A stretch of DNA of 11,902 nt, taken from assembly GCA_009699565.1 (NCBI GenBank), contig WLNX01000032.1, forward strand, positions 1 to 11,902, given 5' to 3'. The translations under genes were made by a program, and so were the position numbers. Source of the DNA: Actinomycetota bacterium. GTDB taxonomy: Bacteria; Actinomycetota; Thermoleophilia; Solirubrobacterales; Solirubrobacteraceae. Below the pieces are notes generated by a model, which saw nothing but the letters and a program-made list of their open reading frames with translations, was not told the DNA's origin and searched no databases. How positions within the stretch are numbered: position 1 is the first letter of the stretch; each line of letters starts with the position of its first letter. Below, one piece after another: positions 1 through 6,752 of this stretch.

Positions 1-517
1 GCCGGTCCGCACGCAGGTGAGCGCCCGAGGGCGCTGGCACGGCCTGCAGCAGTTCCTGATCGCCGAGCAGGGCCAAGGCCCGGTTGACGGGGTCCGCCTC
101 GAGGGGATCGAAGAGGCGCGACCGACCGAAGCCGTCCTCAAGGCAATCGAGGGCGCGGCCGCGATCATGATCGGACCGTCAAACCCCGTTATCTCGATCG
201 GCCCGATCCTGGCCGTCCCCGGACTTCGCGAAGCGCTGCTGGCGTCTACGGCGCCGGTGCTCGCCGTCTCTCCGATCGTCGGCGGCGAGGTGCTCAAGGG
301 CCCGACTGAGGCGATGATGGAAGCCGCCGGCGCTCCGGTCAACGCGGCCGGGATCGCTCAGCTCTATGAGGGCCTCATCGGCGGCCTTGTCACCGACGAG
401 GACTGCGCAATTGAAGGCATCGAAGTGACGACCGCACCAACGCTGATGGACAGCTCCCAGAGACGCCGCGATCTGGCCCGCACCGCACTGAGTGCCGCCG
501 ACGCGCTATCTCTCTGA
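1..517 (+). CDS. cofD: CofD/FbiA, 2-phospho-L-lactate (or PEP) transferase, C-terminal part
   Basis: The frame is open from the left edge (first whole codon at base 2), so this is the C-terminal portion of a gene that begins outside the window; the GTG at 17 is internal. CofD (FbiA in actinobacteria) transfers the phospholactyl or phosphoenolpyruvyl group from a GDP-activated donor to the deazaflavin Fo, giving F420-0 or dehydro-F420-0 in the cytoplasm. Visible family features are the W-H-G-x-Q-x-F stretch just after the edge, the segment AAAIMIGPSNPVISIGPIL about two-fifths of the way through the visible part, and the following PVLAVSPIVGG segment with a KGPT that is typical of this fold. 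The stop lies two bases before the cofC start, so the two are almost certainly co-transcribed and coupled. I am sure of the family; the natural substrate (phospholactate or PEP type) cannot be read from this fragment. Confidence 0.93.
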   Translation, partial: PVRTQVSARGRWHGLQQFLIAEQGQGPVDGVRLEGIEEARPTEAVLKAIEGAAAIMIGPSNPVISIGPILAVPGLREALLASTAPVLAVSPIVGGEVLKGPTEAMMEAAGAPVNAAGIAQLYEGLIGGLVTDEDCAIEGIEVTTAPTLMDSSQRRRDLARTALSAADALSL

Positions 518-519
518 GT

Positions 520-1182
520 ATGAGCCTCGTCGCCGTCCTGCCGGTAAAGCGTTTTGCCAAAGCCAAAGCGCGCCTCGCCGACGACGGCCTCTCCCCCGGC
601 CAGCGCCTGGCGATCGCGACCGGAATGCTCAGCGATGTGCTGGCTGCGCTGCGTCGCTGCGAACTGGTTGACGACATCGTCGTCGTCACAAGCGAGCCGG
701 GCGCTGAGGCGCTTGCCCGCGGCGCCGGCGCTCAGGTGATCGCCGATCAACCGCAGGACGGGCACAGCGAAGCCGCCAAGCGCGGGATCGACTGGGCGGT
801 GGAGGATGGCGCCTTCCACACCCTGCTGATCGCAGGCGACGTGCCCGCGATCGACCCGGGCGAGCTCGATCTGATGATCGAATCGCTCGCCGACGACAAC
901 GAGCTGGTGATCATTCCCGACCGCCACGGCAGCGGCACCAATGCCCTATTCCTAACCCCTGCCGACGCGATCACCCCGTCGTTCGGCGAGGGCAGCCTCG
1001 AGCGCCACCGCCAGATCGCCGAGGCGGAGGGCGTGACCGTCCGCGTGGTCGAGAGCGGAGCGCTGGGCCTTGACGTTGACACCAGCGAAGACCTTGACGC
1101 GCTCCAGGCCGCACTGGAGCAGCGCGACAACAGCGTTGCGCCCTACACGCGCGCCGTGATCGGGCGGCTCGGTCCACGTTGA
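520..1182 (+). CDS. cofC: CofC/FbiD, phospholactate or phosphoenolpyruvate guanylyltransferase
   Basis: This 220-aa protein activates 2-phospho-L-lactate or, in mycobacterial-type pathways, phosphoenolpyruvate with GTP to give the donor used by CofD. It has the one-domain nucleotidyltransferase layout: an N-terminal P-V-K-R-F-A-K-A-K-x-R-L loop (residues 8-19) for the nucleotide, a G-D-V-P motif with the likely metal-binding Asp107, an S-G-T-N-A-L motif at 138-143, an F-G-E-G-S...R-H segment and a late L-D-V-D-T-x-E-D-L motif. The length is typical of the family. The ATG at 520 is two bases after the cofD stop and matches the family N-terminus, so the start is secure. The stop codon overlaps the cofE start. 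Whether it prefers PEP or phospholactate is not visible; bacterial homologues tested are FbiD-like (PEP), so I lean that way by inference. Confidence 0.95.
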   Translation: MSLVAVLPVKRFAKAKARLADDGLSPGQRLAIATGMLSDVLAALRRCELVDDIVVVTSEPGAEALARGAGAQVIADQPQDGHSEAAKRGIDWAVEDGAFHTLLIAGDVPAIDPGELDLMIESLADDNELVIIPDRHGSGTNALFLTPADAITPSFGEGSLERHRQIAEAEGVTVRVVESGALGLDVDTSEDLDALQAALEQRDNSVAPYTRAVIGRLGPR

Positions 1183-1919
1183 GCCGGATCGAGCTGATCG
1201 CTCTCGAGGGGCTGCCCGAGATTGAGCAGGGAGACGACCTGGCGGCGCTGCTGGCCGATGCAGCAGGCGGCGAGCTCGGCGCCGAAGACCTGCTGGTCGT
1301 GGCCCACAAGGTCGTTTCAAAGGCCGAAGGCTCGGTCGTGGACTTGGCCGATGTTGAACCCTCGGAGAGGGCGATCGAGATCGCCGCGAGGCAGCAGCGG
1401 GACCCTCGCCAGGTTGAGGTGATTCTTGGCCAGAGCGCAGAGCTTCTGCGCGAACGCGGGCAGCTCCTGATCTGCCGCACCCATCACGGGCTGATCTGCG
1501 CGAACGCCGGCGTCGACGCCTCAAACGCCGGACTTGACGGTCGGCTCGTGCTGCTGCCCCGTGACCCGGATGCCAGTGCCCGCGAGCTGCGCGCCGCGCT
1601 GCCGGGCAACCCTGCCGTGCTGATCAGCGACTCGTTCGGCCGCGCGTGGCGGCTCGGTCAGGTAGATGCGGCGATCGGACTGGCCGGCTTCACTGCGCTC
1701 GACGACTGGCGCGGCAGGAGCGACAACGAGGGGCGCCCGCTCAGCGCCACGCTGCTGGCCGTCGCCGATCAGGCCGCGGCGGCTGCCGACCTAGTCCGCA
1801 CCAAGAACGGCTCCACCCCGGCGGTGATCGTGCGCGGACTCGGCCGCTTCATCAGCGCCGACGACGGCCCCGGCGCCGCGGCGCTGCAACGGCCCGCCAA
1901 CGAAGACCTCTTCCTTTAG
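1179..1919 (+). CDS. cofE: CofE, coenzyme F420-0:L-glutamate ligase, single-domain
   Basis: This 246-aa protein belongs to the CofE family, which adds L-glutamates to F420-0 with GTP and divalent metal, building the polyglutamate tail. Family landmarks are DLLVVAHKVVSKAEG near the N-terminus (conserved V-x-x-K-x-V-S-K-x-E-G), a stretch ending C-A-N-A-G-V-D-x-S-N around residues 107-117, S-D-S-F-G-R-x-W-R-x-G-Q beginning at Ser150, and the following D-x-x-G-R-P-L. The start is a TTG whose last two bases form part of the cofC stop (TTGA overlap), implying translational coupling. The protein ends just after the CofE core (...N-E-D-L-F-L), so the C-terminal nitroreductase-like domain that makes mycobacterial FbiB a fusion is absent. 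The 3' end overlaps the convergent greA stop by four bases. Family assignment is firm. Confidence 0.95.
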   Translation: MSRIELIALEGLPEIEQGDDLAALLADAAGGELGAEDLLVVAHKVVSKAEGSVVDLADVEPSERAIEIAARQQRDPRQVEVILGQSAELLRERGQLLICRTHHGLICANAGVDASNAGLDGRLVLLPRDPDASARELRAALPGNPAVLISDSFGRAWRLGQVDAAIGLAGFTALDDWRGRSDNEGRPLSATLLAVADQAAAAADLVRTKNGSTPAVIVRGLGRFISADDGPGAAALQRPANEDLFL

Positions 1920-2398
1920 CCGCCGAGCGCGTCGACGCGCCAGCGGCGCGCGCCGCCTGGCGTCTGCACTTCAACTTCGTCGCCGGGCGCCACTCCAAGC
2001 AGCGCCTGCGCGACGGGAGATTCGCTGGAGACTTTGCCCTCGGCGGGACTTGCCTCGGTCGGGCCAACGATCGTCAGGCTCTGCTGCCTGCCGCTCTCAA
2101 GGTCGGTGACCGTCACCGGCATGCCAAAGGCGACCACCGTTGCGTCGCCGTCGGCCTCGACGACCACGGCGCTGCGCAGACGCTCGCGCAGCCGCAGGAT
2201 CTTCGTCTCCATGTGCGACTGATCGTCCTTGGCGATGTGGTACTCGGCGTTCTCCTTGAGATCGCCCTCCTCGCGCGCGGCCTGGATCCGCTTCGAAAGA
2301 GCTGCCCGCTTGGGGCCCTCAAGCTCGGCGATCTCGGCCTCGAGCGCGGCAAGTCCTTCCGGCGTGATCGCCTGCTGGTCCCCGCCCAGTCCGGTCAT
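1916..2398 (-). CDS. greA: GreA-type transcription elongation factor
   Basis: A 160-aa Gre factor. GreA enters the secondary channel of RNA polymerase and stimulates transcript cleavage, rescuing backtracked complexes. The N-terminal half (about residues 12-80) is the expected coiled coil, with the tip motif E-G-D-L-K-E-N-A-E-Y carrying the conserved acidic residues Asp46 and Glu49 that support Mg2+ binding at the polymerase active site. The C-terminal half (about 85-158) is the FKBP-like domain with the usual V-x-P-x-G-x-E-V segment near the end. The length matches GreA (about 158 aa). Its ATG overlaps the fbiC stop as ATGA, so it is translationally coupled to fbiC, an odd partner for a global transcription factor. 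Its stop overlaps that of convergent cofE. GreA versus GreB cannot be settled strictly, but the context and tip favour GreA. Confidence 0.95.
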   Translation of the reverse strand: MTGLGGDQQAITPEGLAALEAEIAELEGPKRAALSKRIQAAREEGDLKENAEYHIAKDDQSHMETKILRLRERLRSAVVVEADGDATVVAFGMPVTVTDLESGRQQSLTIVGPTEASPAEGKVSSESPVAQALLGVAPGDEVEVQTPGGARRWRVDALGG

Positions 2399-4620
2399 AC
2401 CGTCATCTCCTCGGTTGCCTGCGTCAGTGGGTATTCGGTCTTCACCGAATAGAGCGTGTCACGCTCACAGGCCGGACGGCAAGCGCGATGTGCCGCAGCG
2501 ATCAGATCTTCCGGTTCAAGGCGCACGCCGTGGTAGCTGCCCGCAAGGCGGCTGATGTTCTCCTCCATCAGCGTTCCGCCAAGATCGTTCACTCCCCAGC
2601 GCAGCGCTTCGGTCGCGGCGTCGAGCCCCATCTTGACCCAGCTTGCCTGCAGGTTGGTGATGCTGCGTCCCAGCGCCAGACGGAAGACCGCAGTGTGCTT
2701 GAGGTTCTCCTCGCGTGAGATCTCCTCGATCCCGTGGGTCCTCCCGAGCAGCGTGTGGAAGGGGATGAACGAGAGCGGGACAAACTCGGTGATCCCTCCA
2801 GTGCGCTCCTGCAGCTCGCGGATCACGCGCATGTGCTCGGCCAGCTCCCACGGCTCCTCGATGTGCCCGAACATCACCGTGCTGGTCGAACGCAGCCCGG
2901 CTGCGTGGCTGGCTTCGATGATCTCAACCCAGCGGTCAACGGGAAGCTTGTTAGGGCTGATCCGCTGGCGCACGCCGTCGTCTAGCACCTCGGCCGCCGT
3001 CCCGGGCGTGGATCCCAGCCCCGCATCTGCGAGCTGCGCGAACACCTCGGAGGCGGGCAGCCCGGAAATGTCGCACATGTGGGCGATCTCCATCGGGCTG
3101 TAGGCGTGGAGATGAAGCTGCGGCGCCGTCTGCTTGGCGAGGCGCAGCCAGCCGAGGTAGTCGTCCAGACCCCAGTCGGGATGGATGCCCGACTGGATGC
3201 AGAGCTCGCTGGCGCCGAACTCGACCGCCTCTCCGATCCGCCGCACAAACTCCTCCTGCTGGAGCGTGTAGGCCTCGGGCGAGCGGCGGCTCTGACCAAA
3301 GCCGCAGAACGCGCAGCCGACGGTGCAGACATTCGAGATGTTGATGTTGCGGTTGACGACGAAGCTGACCTGCTCGCCGGCCAGCTCTGCCCTCAGCTCG
3401 TCGGCGGCGGCGCGAATCTCTTCGATCGCCTCCGGGCGGGTCTCGGCAAAGAGCGCGGTCATCTGCTCCGCGCTGAGCGGCTCGCCTGCGCGGCCGAGCT
3501 CGATCGCGGGCCCAACAAGCTCCGAGCGGATCGCAAACGGCGGTTCGCTGCGGCCCGAGCCGCGGCGCGGAATGAAGCTCCAGTACTTCGCAAGGATCGT
3601 GTCCATCACGGCCGGCTCAATCCAGTCCGCGTCGATGTAGCGCCCGTAGACGCAGAGCCGCTCGGTCAGCGCAATGCCGTCCTCAAGCAGCCTCGCGCGG
3701 GCCTGGTGGGGCGACGGGAACGGCTGCTCCGGCGAGATGTGGTCGCCGTTGGCGGACAGTCCGCCAAGGTCGGTCGCGCCGGCTGCCACCAGCCGCGGCC
3801 AGTGCTCGGAAAGGTTTGGCGGGACCTGCACTCCAACCGTCGGCATCTTCTCGCGTGCATAGACGACTAGCTCCTCGAGCTCTTCGATCGACACGCCGGT
3901 CGCCCAGTCCGGTAGCTCGGCTCCGCTCGGCTCTCCGACTCCGGTCTCCCAGAATCGGGTCGCGGTCACGTCGGCCAGCTCGCCGACGTCCTCGCCGTAG
4001 TAGGAGTCGTGCGGGACGAAGTTCTGGATGATCACTTCCTGGATGTGACCGTGGCGCGAGTTGATCTCGGCGAGCAGGTCAAGCGCCTCAAAGCGATCCG
4101 AGTGGCTCTCGCCGATGCCAACGAGAATGCCGCTGGTAAACGGAATCCTCAGCTCTCCTGCGGCCTCGATCAGCTCAACCCGCCTTGCCGGCTGCTTGGT
4201 CGGCGATCCCTGGTGTGCGACAAGGTCTTCGCGCGTCGATTCCAGCATCAGCCCCTGAGAGGCGGTGACTGCGCGCAGCCGCAATAGGTCTTCGCGCGGC
4301 ACGACACCGATGTTGGTGTGCGGAAGCAGCCCCCGTTCCAGCGCGCGCTCGCAGGCCCAGACAACGTACGAGGTGAAGTCGTCGTGGCCGAGCCGTTTCA
4401 GCTCGGCGGCGACCTCGTCGTTGTATTCGGGCCGTTCGCCGGTGAGGATCAGCAGCTCTTTGGCGTTGCGCCGAACCGCCTGCTCGATGAAGCGGTCGAC
4501 CTCGTCGGGCGTGTGCAGGTGGGGCTGGTGCGTCTTGAATGCGCAGTACTTGCAGTAGCACTGGCAGCTGCGCGACAGCGACAGCGTGAAGTTGCGCGAA
4601 TAGGTGACACGGCGACGCAT
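2395..4620 (-). CDS. fbiC: FbiC, bifunctional Fo synthase (CofG-CofH fusion)
   Basis: This 741-aa enzyme makes 7,8-didemethyl-8-hydroxy-5-deazariboflavin (Fo), the F420 chromophore, from tyrosine and 5-amino-6-ribitylamino-uracil. It has two radical-SAM modules. The CofG half (about residues 1-335) opens with Y-S-R-N-F-T and the CX3CX2C cluster motif Cys19, Cys23, Cys26. The CofH half (about 365-735) has V-V-N-R-N-I-N-I-S-N followed by Cys432, Cys436, Cys439. Each would hold a [4Fe-4S] cluster. The fusion order CofG then CofH is that of actinobacterial FbiC; at 741 aa it is shorter than the mycobacterial protein (about 850 aa), missing N-terminal or linker extensions rather than either core. 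The start is just upstream of the first conserved motif. No Shine-Dalgarno is seen; a TAGACT at 4636-4631 lies 10 bases upstream. greA follows with an ATGA overlap. It completes the F420 pathway with the facing cofDCE genes. Confidence 0.97.
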   Translation of the reverse strand: MRRRVTYSRNFTLSLSRSCQCYCKYCAFKTHQPHLHTPDEVDRFIEQAVRRNAKELLILTGERPEYNDEVAAELKRLGHDDFTSYVVWACERALERGLLPHTNIGVVPREDLLRLRAVTASQGLMLESTREDLVAHQGSPTKQPARRVELIEAAGELRIPFTSGILVGIGESHSDRFEALDLLAEINSRHGHIQEVIIQNFVPHDSYYGEDVGELADVTATRFWETGVGEPSGAELPDWATGVSIEELEELVVYAREKMPTVGVQVPPNLSEHWPRLVAAGATDLGGLSANGDHISPEQPFPSPHQARARLLEDGIALTERLCVYGRYIDADWIEPAVMDTILAKYWSFIPRRGSGRSEPPFAIRSELVGPAIELGRAGEPLSAEQMTALFAETRPEAIEEIRAAADELRAELAGEQVSFVVNRNINISNVCTVGCAFCGFGQSRRSPEAYTLQQEEFVRRIGEAVEFGASELCIQSGIHPDWGLDDYLGWLRLAKQTAPQLHLHAYSPMEIAHMCDISGLPASEVFAQLADAGLGSTPGTAAEVLDDGVRQRISPNKLPVDRWVEIIEASHAAGLRSTSTVMFGHIEEPWELAEHMRVIRELQERTGGITEFVPLSFIPFHTLLGRTHGIEEISREENLKHTAVFRLALGRSITNLQASWVKMGLDAATEALRWGVNDLGGTLMEENISRLAGSYHGVRLEPEDLIAAAHRACRPACERDTLYSVKTEYPLTQATEEMTV

Positions 4621-4671
4621 TGAACTTGCCAGTCTATGCCCCGCAGCAGCGCCCGGGCGCCCGGCAGCGGG

Positions 4672-5031
4672 CTATCCGGCAAGCAGCCGTTCGGCGAGCT
4701 GCGGCCCTTCGCGGTTCATCCGCGAGCGCGGGACGACGAGGTCGAAGCCAGCGGAGAGCGCGGCCTCCCTCACATGCGGCTCAACGTGGCTGAAGAAGCC
4801 GAGCGTCTTCAGCTGGCCCGTCTCCCCCGCCGCGACCATCGAAGCGACGAGCTCGCTGCCGCCAAGGTCGGCGTCGGTCAGGTCGACGACGAGCAGGTCG
4901 CTCTCGGCCGCCGCAGCACGTGCGGCCTGCGGATCGCCGATCAGCTGGCACTCGAAACCGGCTGCACCGAACGAGGACTGCACCTTCGACCCAAACAGCA
5001 GGTCGGGAACCAGCGCGACGACCTTCGCCAT
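4672..5031 (-). CDS. CheY-like receiver-fold protein, degenerate, single-domain
   Basis: A 119-aa protein when started at the ATG at 5031, two bases after the stop of the upstream gene; a longer version beginning at 5088 would overlap that gene and adds a low-complexity Arg/Pro-rich stretch, so I reject it. The pattern of hydrophobic strands (KVVALVPDLL, DLLVVDLTDAD, KTLGFFSH, FDLVVPRSR) alternating with Ala-rich helices fits a response-regulator receiver. Asp50 sits where the phospho-acceptor would be. However, the usual acidic pair at the end of strand 1 is reduced to one candidate (Asp10), and the invariant Lys after strand 5 is replaced by Arg (P-R-S). It may be a pseudo-receiver that does not phosphorylate normally. 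No output domain or kinase is nearby. Its partner is probably the 120-aa protein encoded immediately upstream. The fold is inferred from sequence pattern only. Confidence 0.7.
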   Translation of the reverse strand: MAKVVALVPDLLFGSKVQSSFGAAGFECQLIGDPQAARAAAAESDLLVVDLTDADLGGSELVASMVAAGETGQLKTLGFFSHVEPHVREAALSAGFDLVVPRSRMNREGPQLAERLLAG

Positions 5032-5033
5032 CG

Positions 5034-5396
5034 CTACTGGTTGTGAACGCGGCGGAACTCTTCGCGCACGCTCTCCGGCCGACCCCATGAGTCGAACACC
5101 GGTGCGCGTCCGCTGCGGACACTGCGAACCACGATCTCGCCTTCGATGCCGGCCTCGTCAAGGAACAGCAGCGAGCGGTGGACGGCCTGCGGCGACGCGG
5201 CGTGACCAAAGCGGTGGGCGCAGAGCAGCTTCCAGTGCCAGTCGTTATGCGAGTAAGGCTGGGCGTTGCAGACCACAAGGAAGGTTGCCGCTTCGACGTA
5301 GCGGGACTCGTCGAGGATCCGCAGATCGATGTCGAGGTCCGACCAATCGTCGGGCAGCGAGTCGACCACATCTTGAAAGTTTGCAGCGAGTGCCAT
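5034..5396 (-). CDS. Conserved-looking hypothetical protein, 120 aa
   Basis: I do not recognise this protein. It is soluble, acidic in its first half (D-D-W-S-D-L-D-I-D-L-R) and has a recognisable mixed character: an aromatic/His-rich centre (Y-S-H-N-D-W-H-W-K) followed by an H-R-S-L-L-F-L-D-E segment and a basic C-terminus. No signal peptide or membrane segment is seen. The reading frame has good codon use for a high-G+C genome and no overlap with better candidates, and its stop is two bases before the receiver-like gene, so the two form a coupled pair. The ATG at 5396 is 36 bases after mntH; no clear Shine-Dalgarno is seen, although a TAACCT sits nine bases upstream at 5411-5406. Function unknown; a structural partner or ligand-sensing role with the receiver-like protein is only a guess. 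Confidence 0.72.
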   Translation of the reverse strand: MALAANFQDVVDSLPDDWSDLDIDLRILDESRYVEAATFLVVCNAQPYSHNDWHWKLLCAHRFGHAASPQAVHRSLLFLDEAGIEGEIVVRSVRSGRAPVFDSWGRPESVREEFRRVHNQ

Positions 5397-5432
5397 CAGG
5401 CGATCAGGTTACCGGGACGCGGCGGCGGCGCG

Positions 5433-6752
5433 CTAGCCGCCAACGACCTGAACGATCAGGAGCAGGTTCAGCGCGACGATCAGCGCCGCCACCAGCGAGG
5501 CGGCGACGGTGGTGACGCGGCGGTTGACGAGCACGCCCATCACGTCGGCGCGGCGTGTCAGCAGCACCAGCGGCACGAGCGCAAACGGGATCCCGAACGA
5601 CAGCACGACCTGACTGATCACCAGCGCGTCGGTCGGGTTGACGCCGATCGCCAGCACCACCAGCGCCGGCGCCATCGTGATCGACCGCCGCAGCGCCAGC
5701 GGGATCGTCCGCCCGATGAATCCCTGCATCACGACCTGCCCCGCGTAGGTGCCAACGCTTGAGCTGGCGAAGCCGGAGGCCAGCAGCGCAAGCGCAAAGG
5801 CCAGCGCCGCGTCGCCGCCGACGAGGCTGTCGAAGCCGGCGTAGGCGCCCTCGATCGTCGAGGTGTCGGCCAGCCCGCTGCCGAAGAAGAGCGAGGCGGC
5901 GACCACCAGCATCAGCAGGTTCACGATTCCGGCCAGCCCCATCGCGAAGGTCACGTCGATTCGCTGGAAGCGCAGGAGCTGGCGACGTTCGTCGTCGTCG
6001 CGCGGCGTGATCCGCCCCTGCGTCAGCGCCGAGTGGAGGTAGATCACATGCGGCATCACCGTCGCGCCGAGGATCGCCGTGGCCAGCAGCACGCTCTCTC
6101 CACCGTCGAACGACGGCACCAGCCCTTCGGCCGCGGCGCCTGCATCGAATCCGATCTTCAGCGCGTTGTAGAGGAAGCCGAGCAGGATGATCAGCAGGAA
6201 GAAGGCGATCGCCACCTCGAAGCGGCGGTAGCCGCGGCGCTGGAGCGACAGCACCACGAATGACGCGACCGCGGTGATCAGGCCGGCCGCGAACAGCGGC
6301 ACGCCGAAGAGCAGGTTCAGCGCCAGCGCGGCGCCGACGAACTCGGCAAGGTCGGTCGCCATTGCGACGACCTCGGCCTGCAGCCAGAGGCCGCGGACAA
6401 TCGGGGGGCGGAAGTGCTCGCGGCACAGCTCCGGCAGGTTGCGGCCGGTTGCGATCCCGATCTTCGCCGAGAGGTTCTGAATCAGCATCGCCATCAGATT
6501 TGCGCTCACCAGCACCCAAACCAGCAGGTAGCCGTATTGCGAGCCGGCACCGATATTGGTGGCGAAGTTGCCTGGATCGATGTAGGCAATGCAGGCCACA
6601 AAGGCCGGTCCCAGCATCGCCAGCACGGTCCGCATCCTGCCGCGCCCGCGCAGCCGCTCAAGGTCGCTGAGCGGTTCGATCATCGCCGTTTCGGCGTCGA
6701 GCCCGCGTGGAAGCGGCTCCTCCGCGGTCTGCTCGCGGAGCGGTGCGCTCAT
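5433..6752 (-). CDS. mntH: NRAMP-family manganese/divalent metal transporter MntH
   Basis: A 439-aa integral membrane protein of the Nramp family, importing Mn2+ (and often Fe2+) with protons. The two unwound-helix metal-binding motifs are present: Asp59-Pro60-Gly61-Asn62 in transmembrane segment 1 and Met233-Pro234-His235 in segment 6. The Met is the soft ligand that favours Mn/Fe over Ca/Mg. About eleven hydrophobic segments follow a roughly 40-residue charged cytoplasmic N-terminus. The length is typical. The ATG overlaps the mntR stop (ATGA), so synthesis is coupled to the regulator and should be repressed by it when Mn is replete. The longest competing frame across this region, on the same strand, is Arg/Ala-rich and is a composition shadow. 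Substrate preference is assigned from the motifs plus the linked MntR-like regulator. Confidence 0.96.
   Translation of the reverse strand: MSAPLREQTAEEPLPRGLDAETAMIEPLSDLERLRGRGRMRTVLAMLGPAFVACIAYIDPGNFATNIGAGSQYGYLLVWVLVSANLMAMLIQNLSAKIGIATGRNLPELCREHFRPPIVRGLWLQAEVVAMATDLAEFVGAALALNLLFGVPLFAAGLITAVASFVVLSLQRRGYRRFEVAIAFFLLIILLGFLYNALKIGFDAGAAAEGLVPSFDGGESVLLATAILGATVMPHVIYLHSALTQGRITPRDDDERRQLLRFQRIDVTFAMGLAGIVNLLMLVVAASLFFGSGLADTSTIEGAYAGFDSLVGGDAALAFALALLASGFASSSVGTYAGQVVMQGFIGRTIPLALRRSITMAPALVVLAIGVNPTDALVISQVVLSFGIPFALVPLVLLTRRADVMGVLVNRRVTTVAASLVAALIVALNLLLIVQVVGG

Noticed and set aside
1646..2452. Long plus-strand frame (268 codons) across cofE and greA
   Set aside because: It runs through the 3' half of cofE in another frame and antisense to greA; the product is Arg/Ala-rich with no family motif, typical of a high-G+C shadow.
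3079..3870. Plus-strand frame (263 codons) inside fbiC
   Set aside because: Antisense to the well-supported CofH/CofG coding region; no recognisable motifs.
5032..5088. Longer start for the receiver-like gene at 5088
   Set aside because: It overlaps the upstream gene by 55 bases and adds an Arg/Pro-rich stretch; the ATG at 5031 directly precedes the first beta strand.
4604..5515. Plus-strand frame (303 codons) opposite the receiver-like and 120-aa genes
   Set aside because: Low-complexity Arg/Ser/Pro-rich product, no start signal; the minus-strand pair has better spacing and fold-like patterns.
5404..6519. Minus-strand frame (371 codons) overlapping mntH
   Set aside because: Another frame of mntH; mostly Arg/Ala/Gly, while the mntH frame has both metal-binding motifs and membrane segments.
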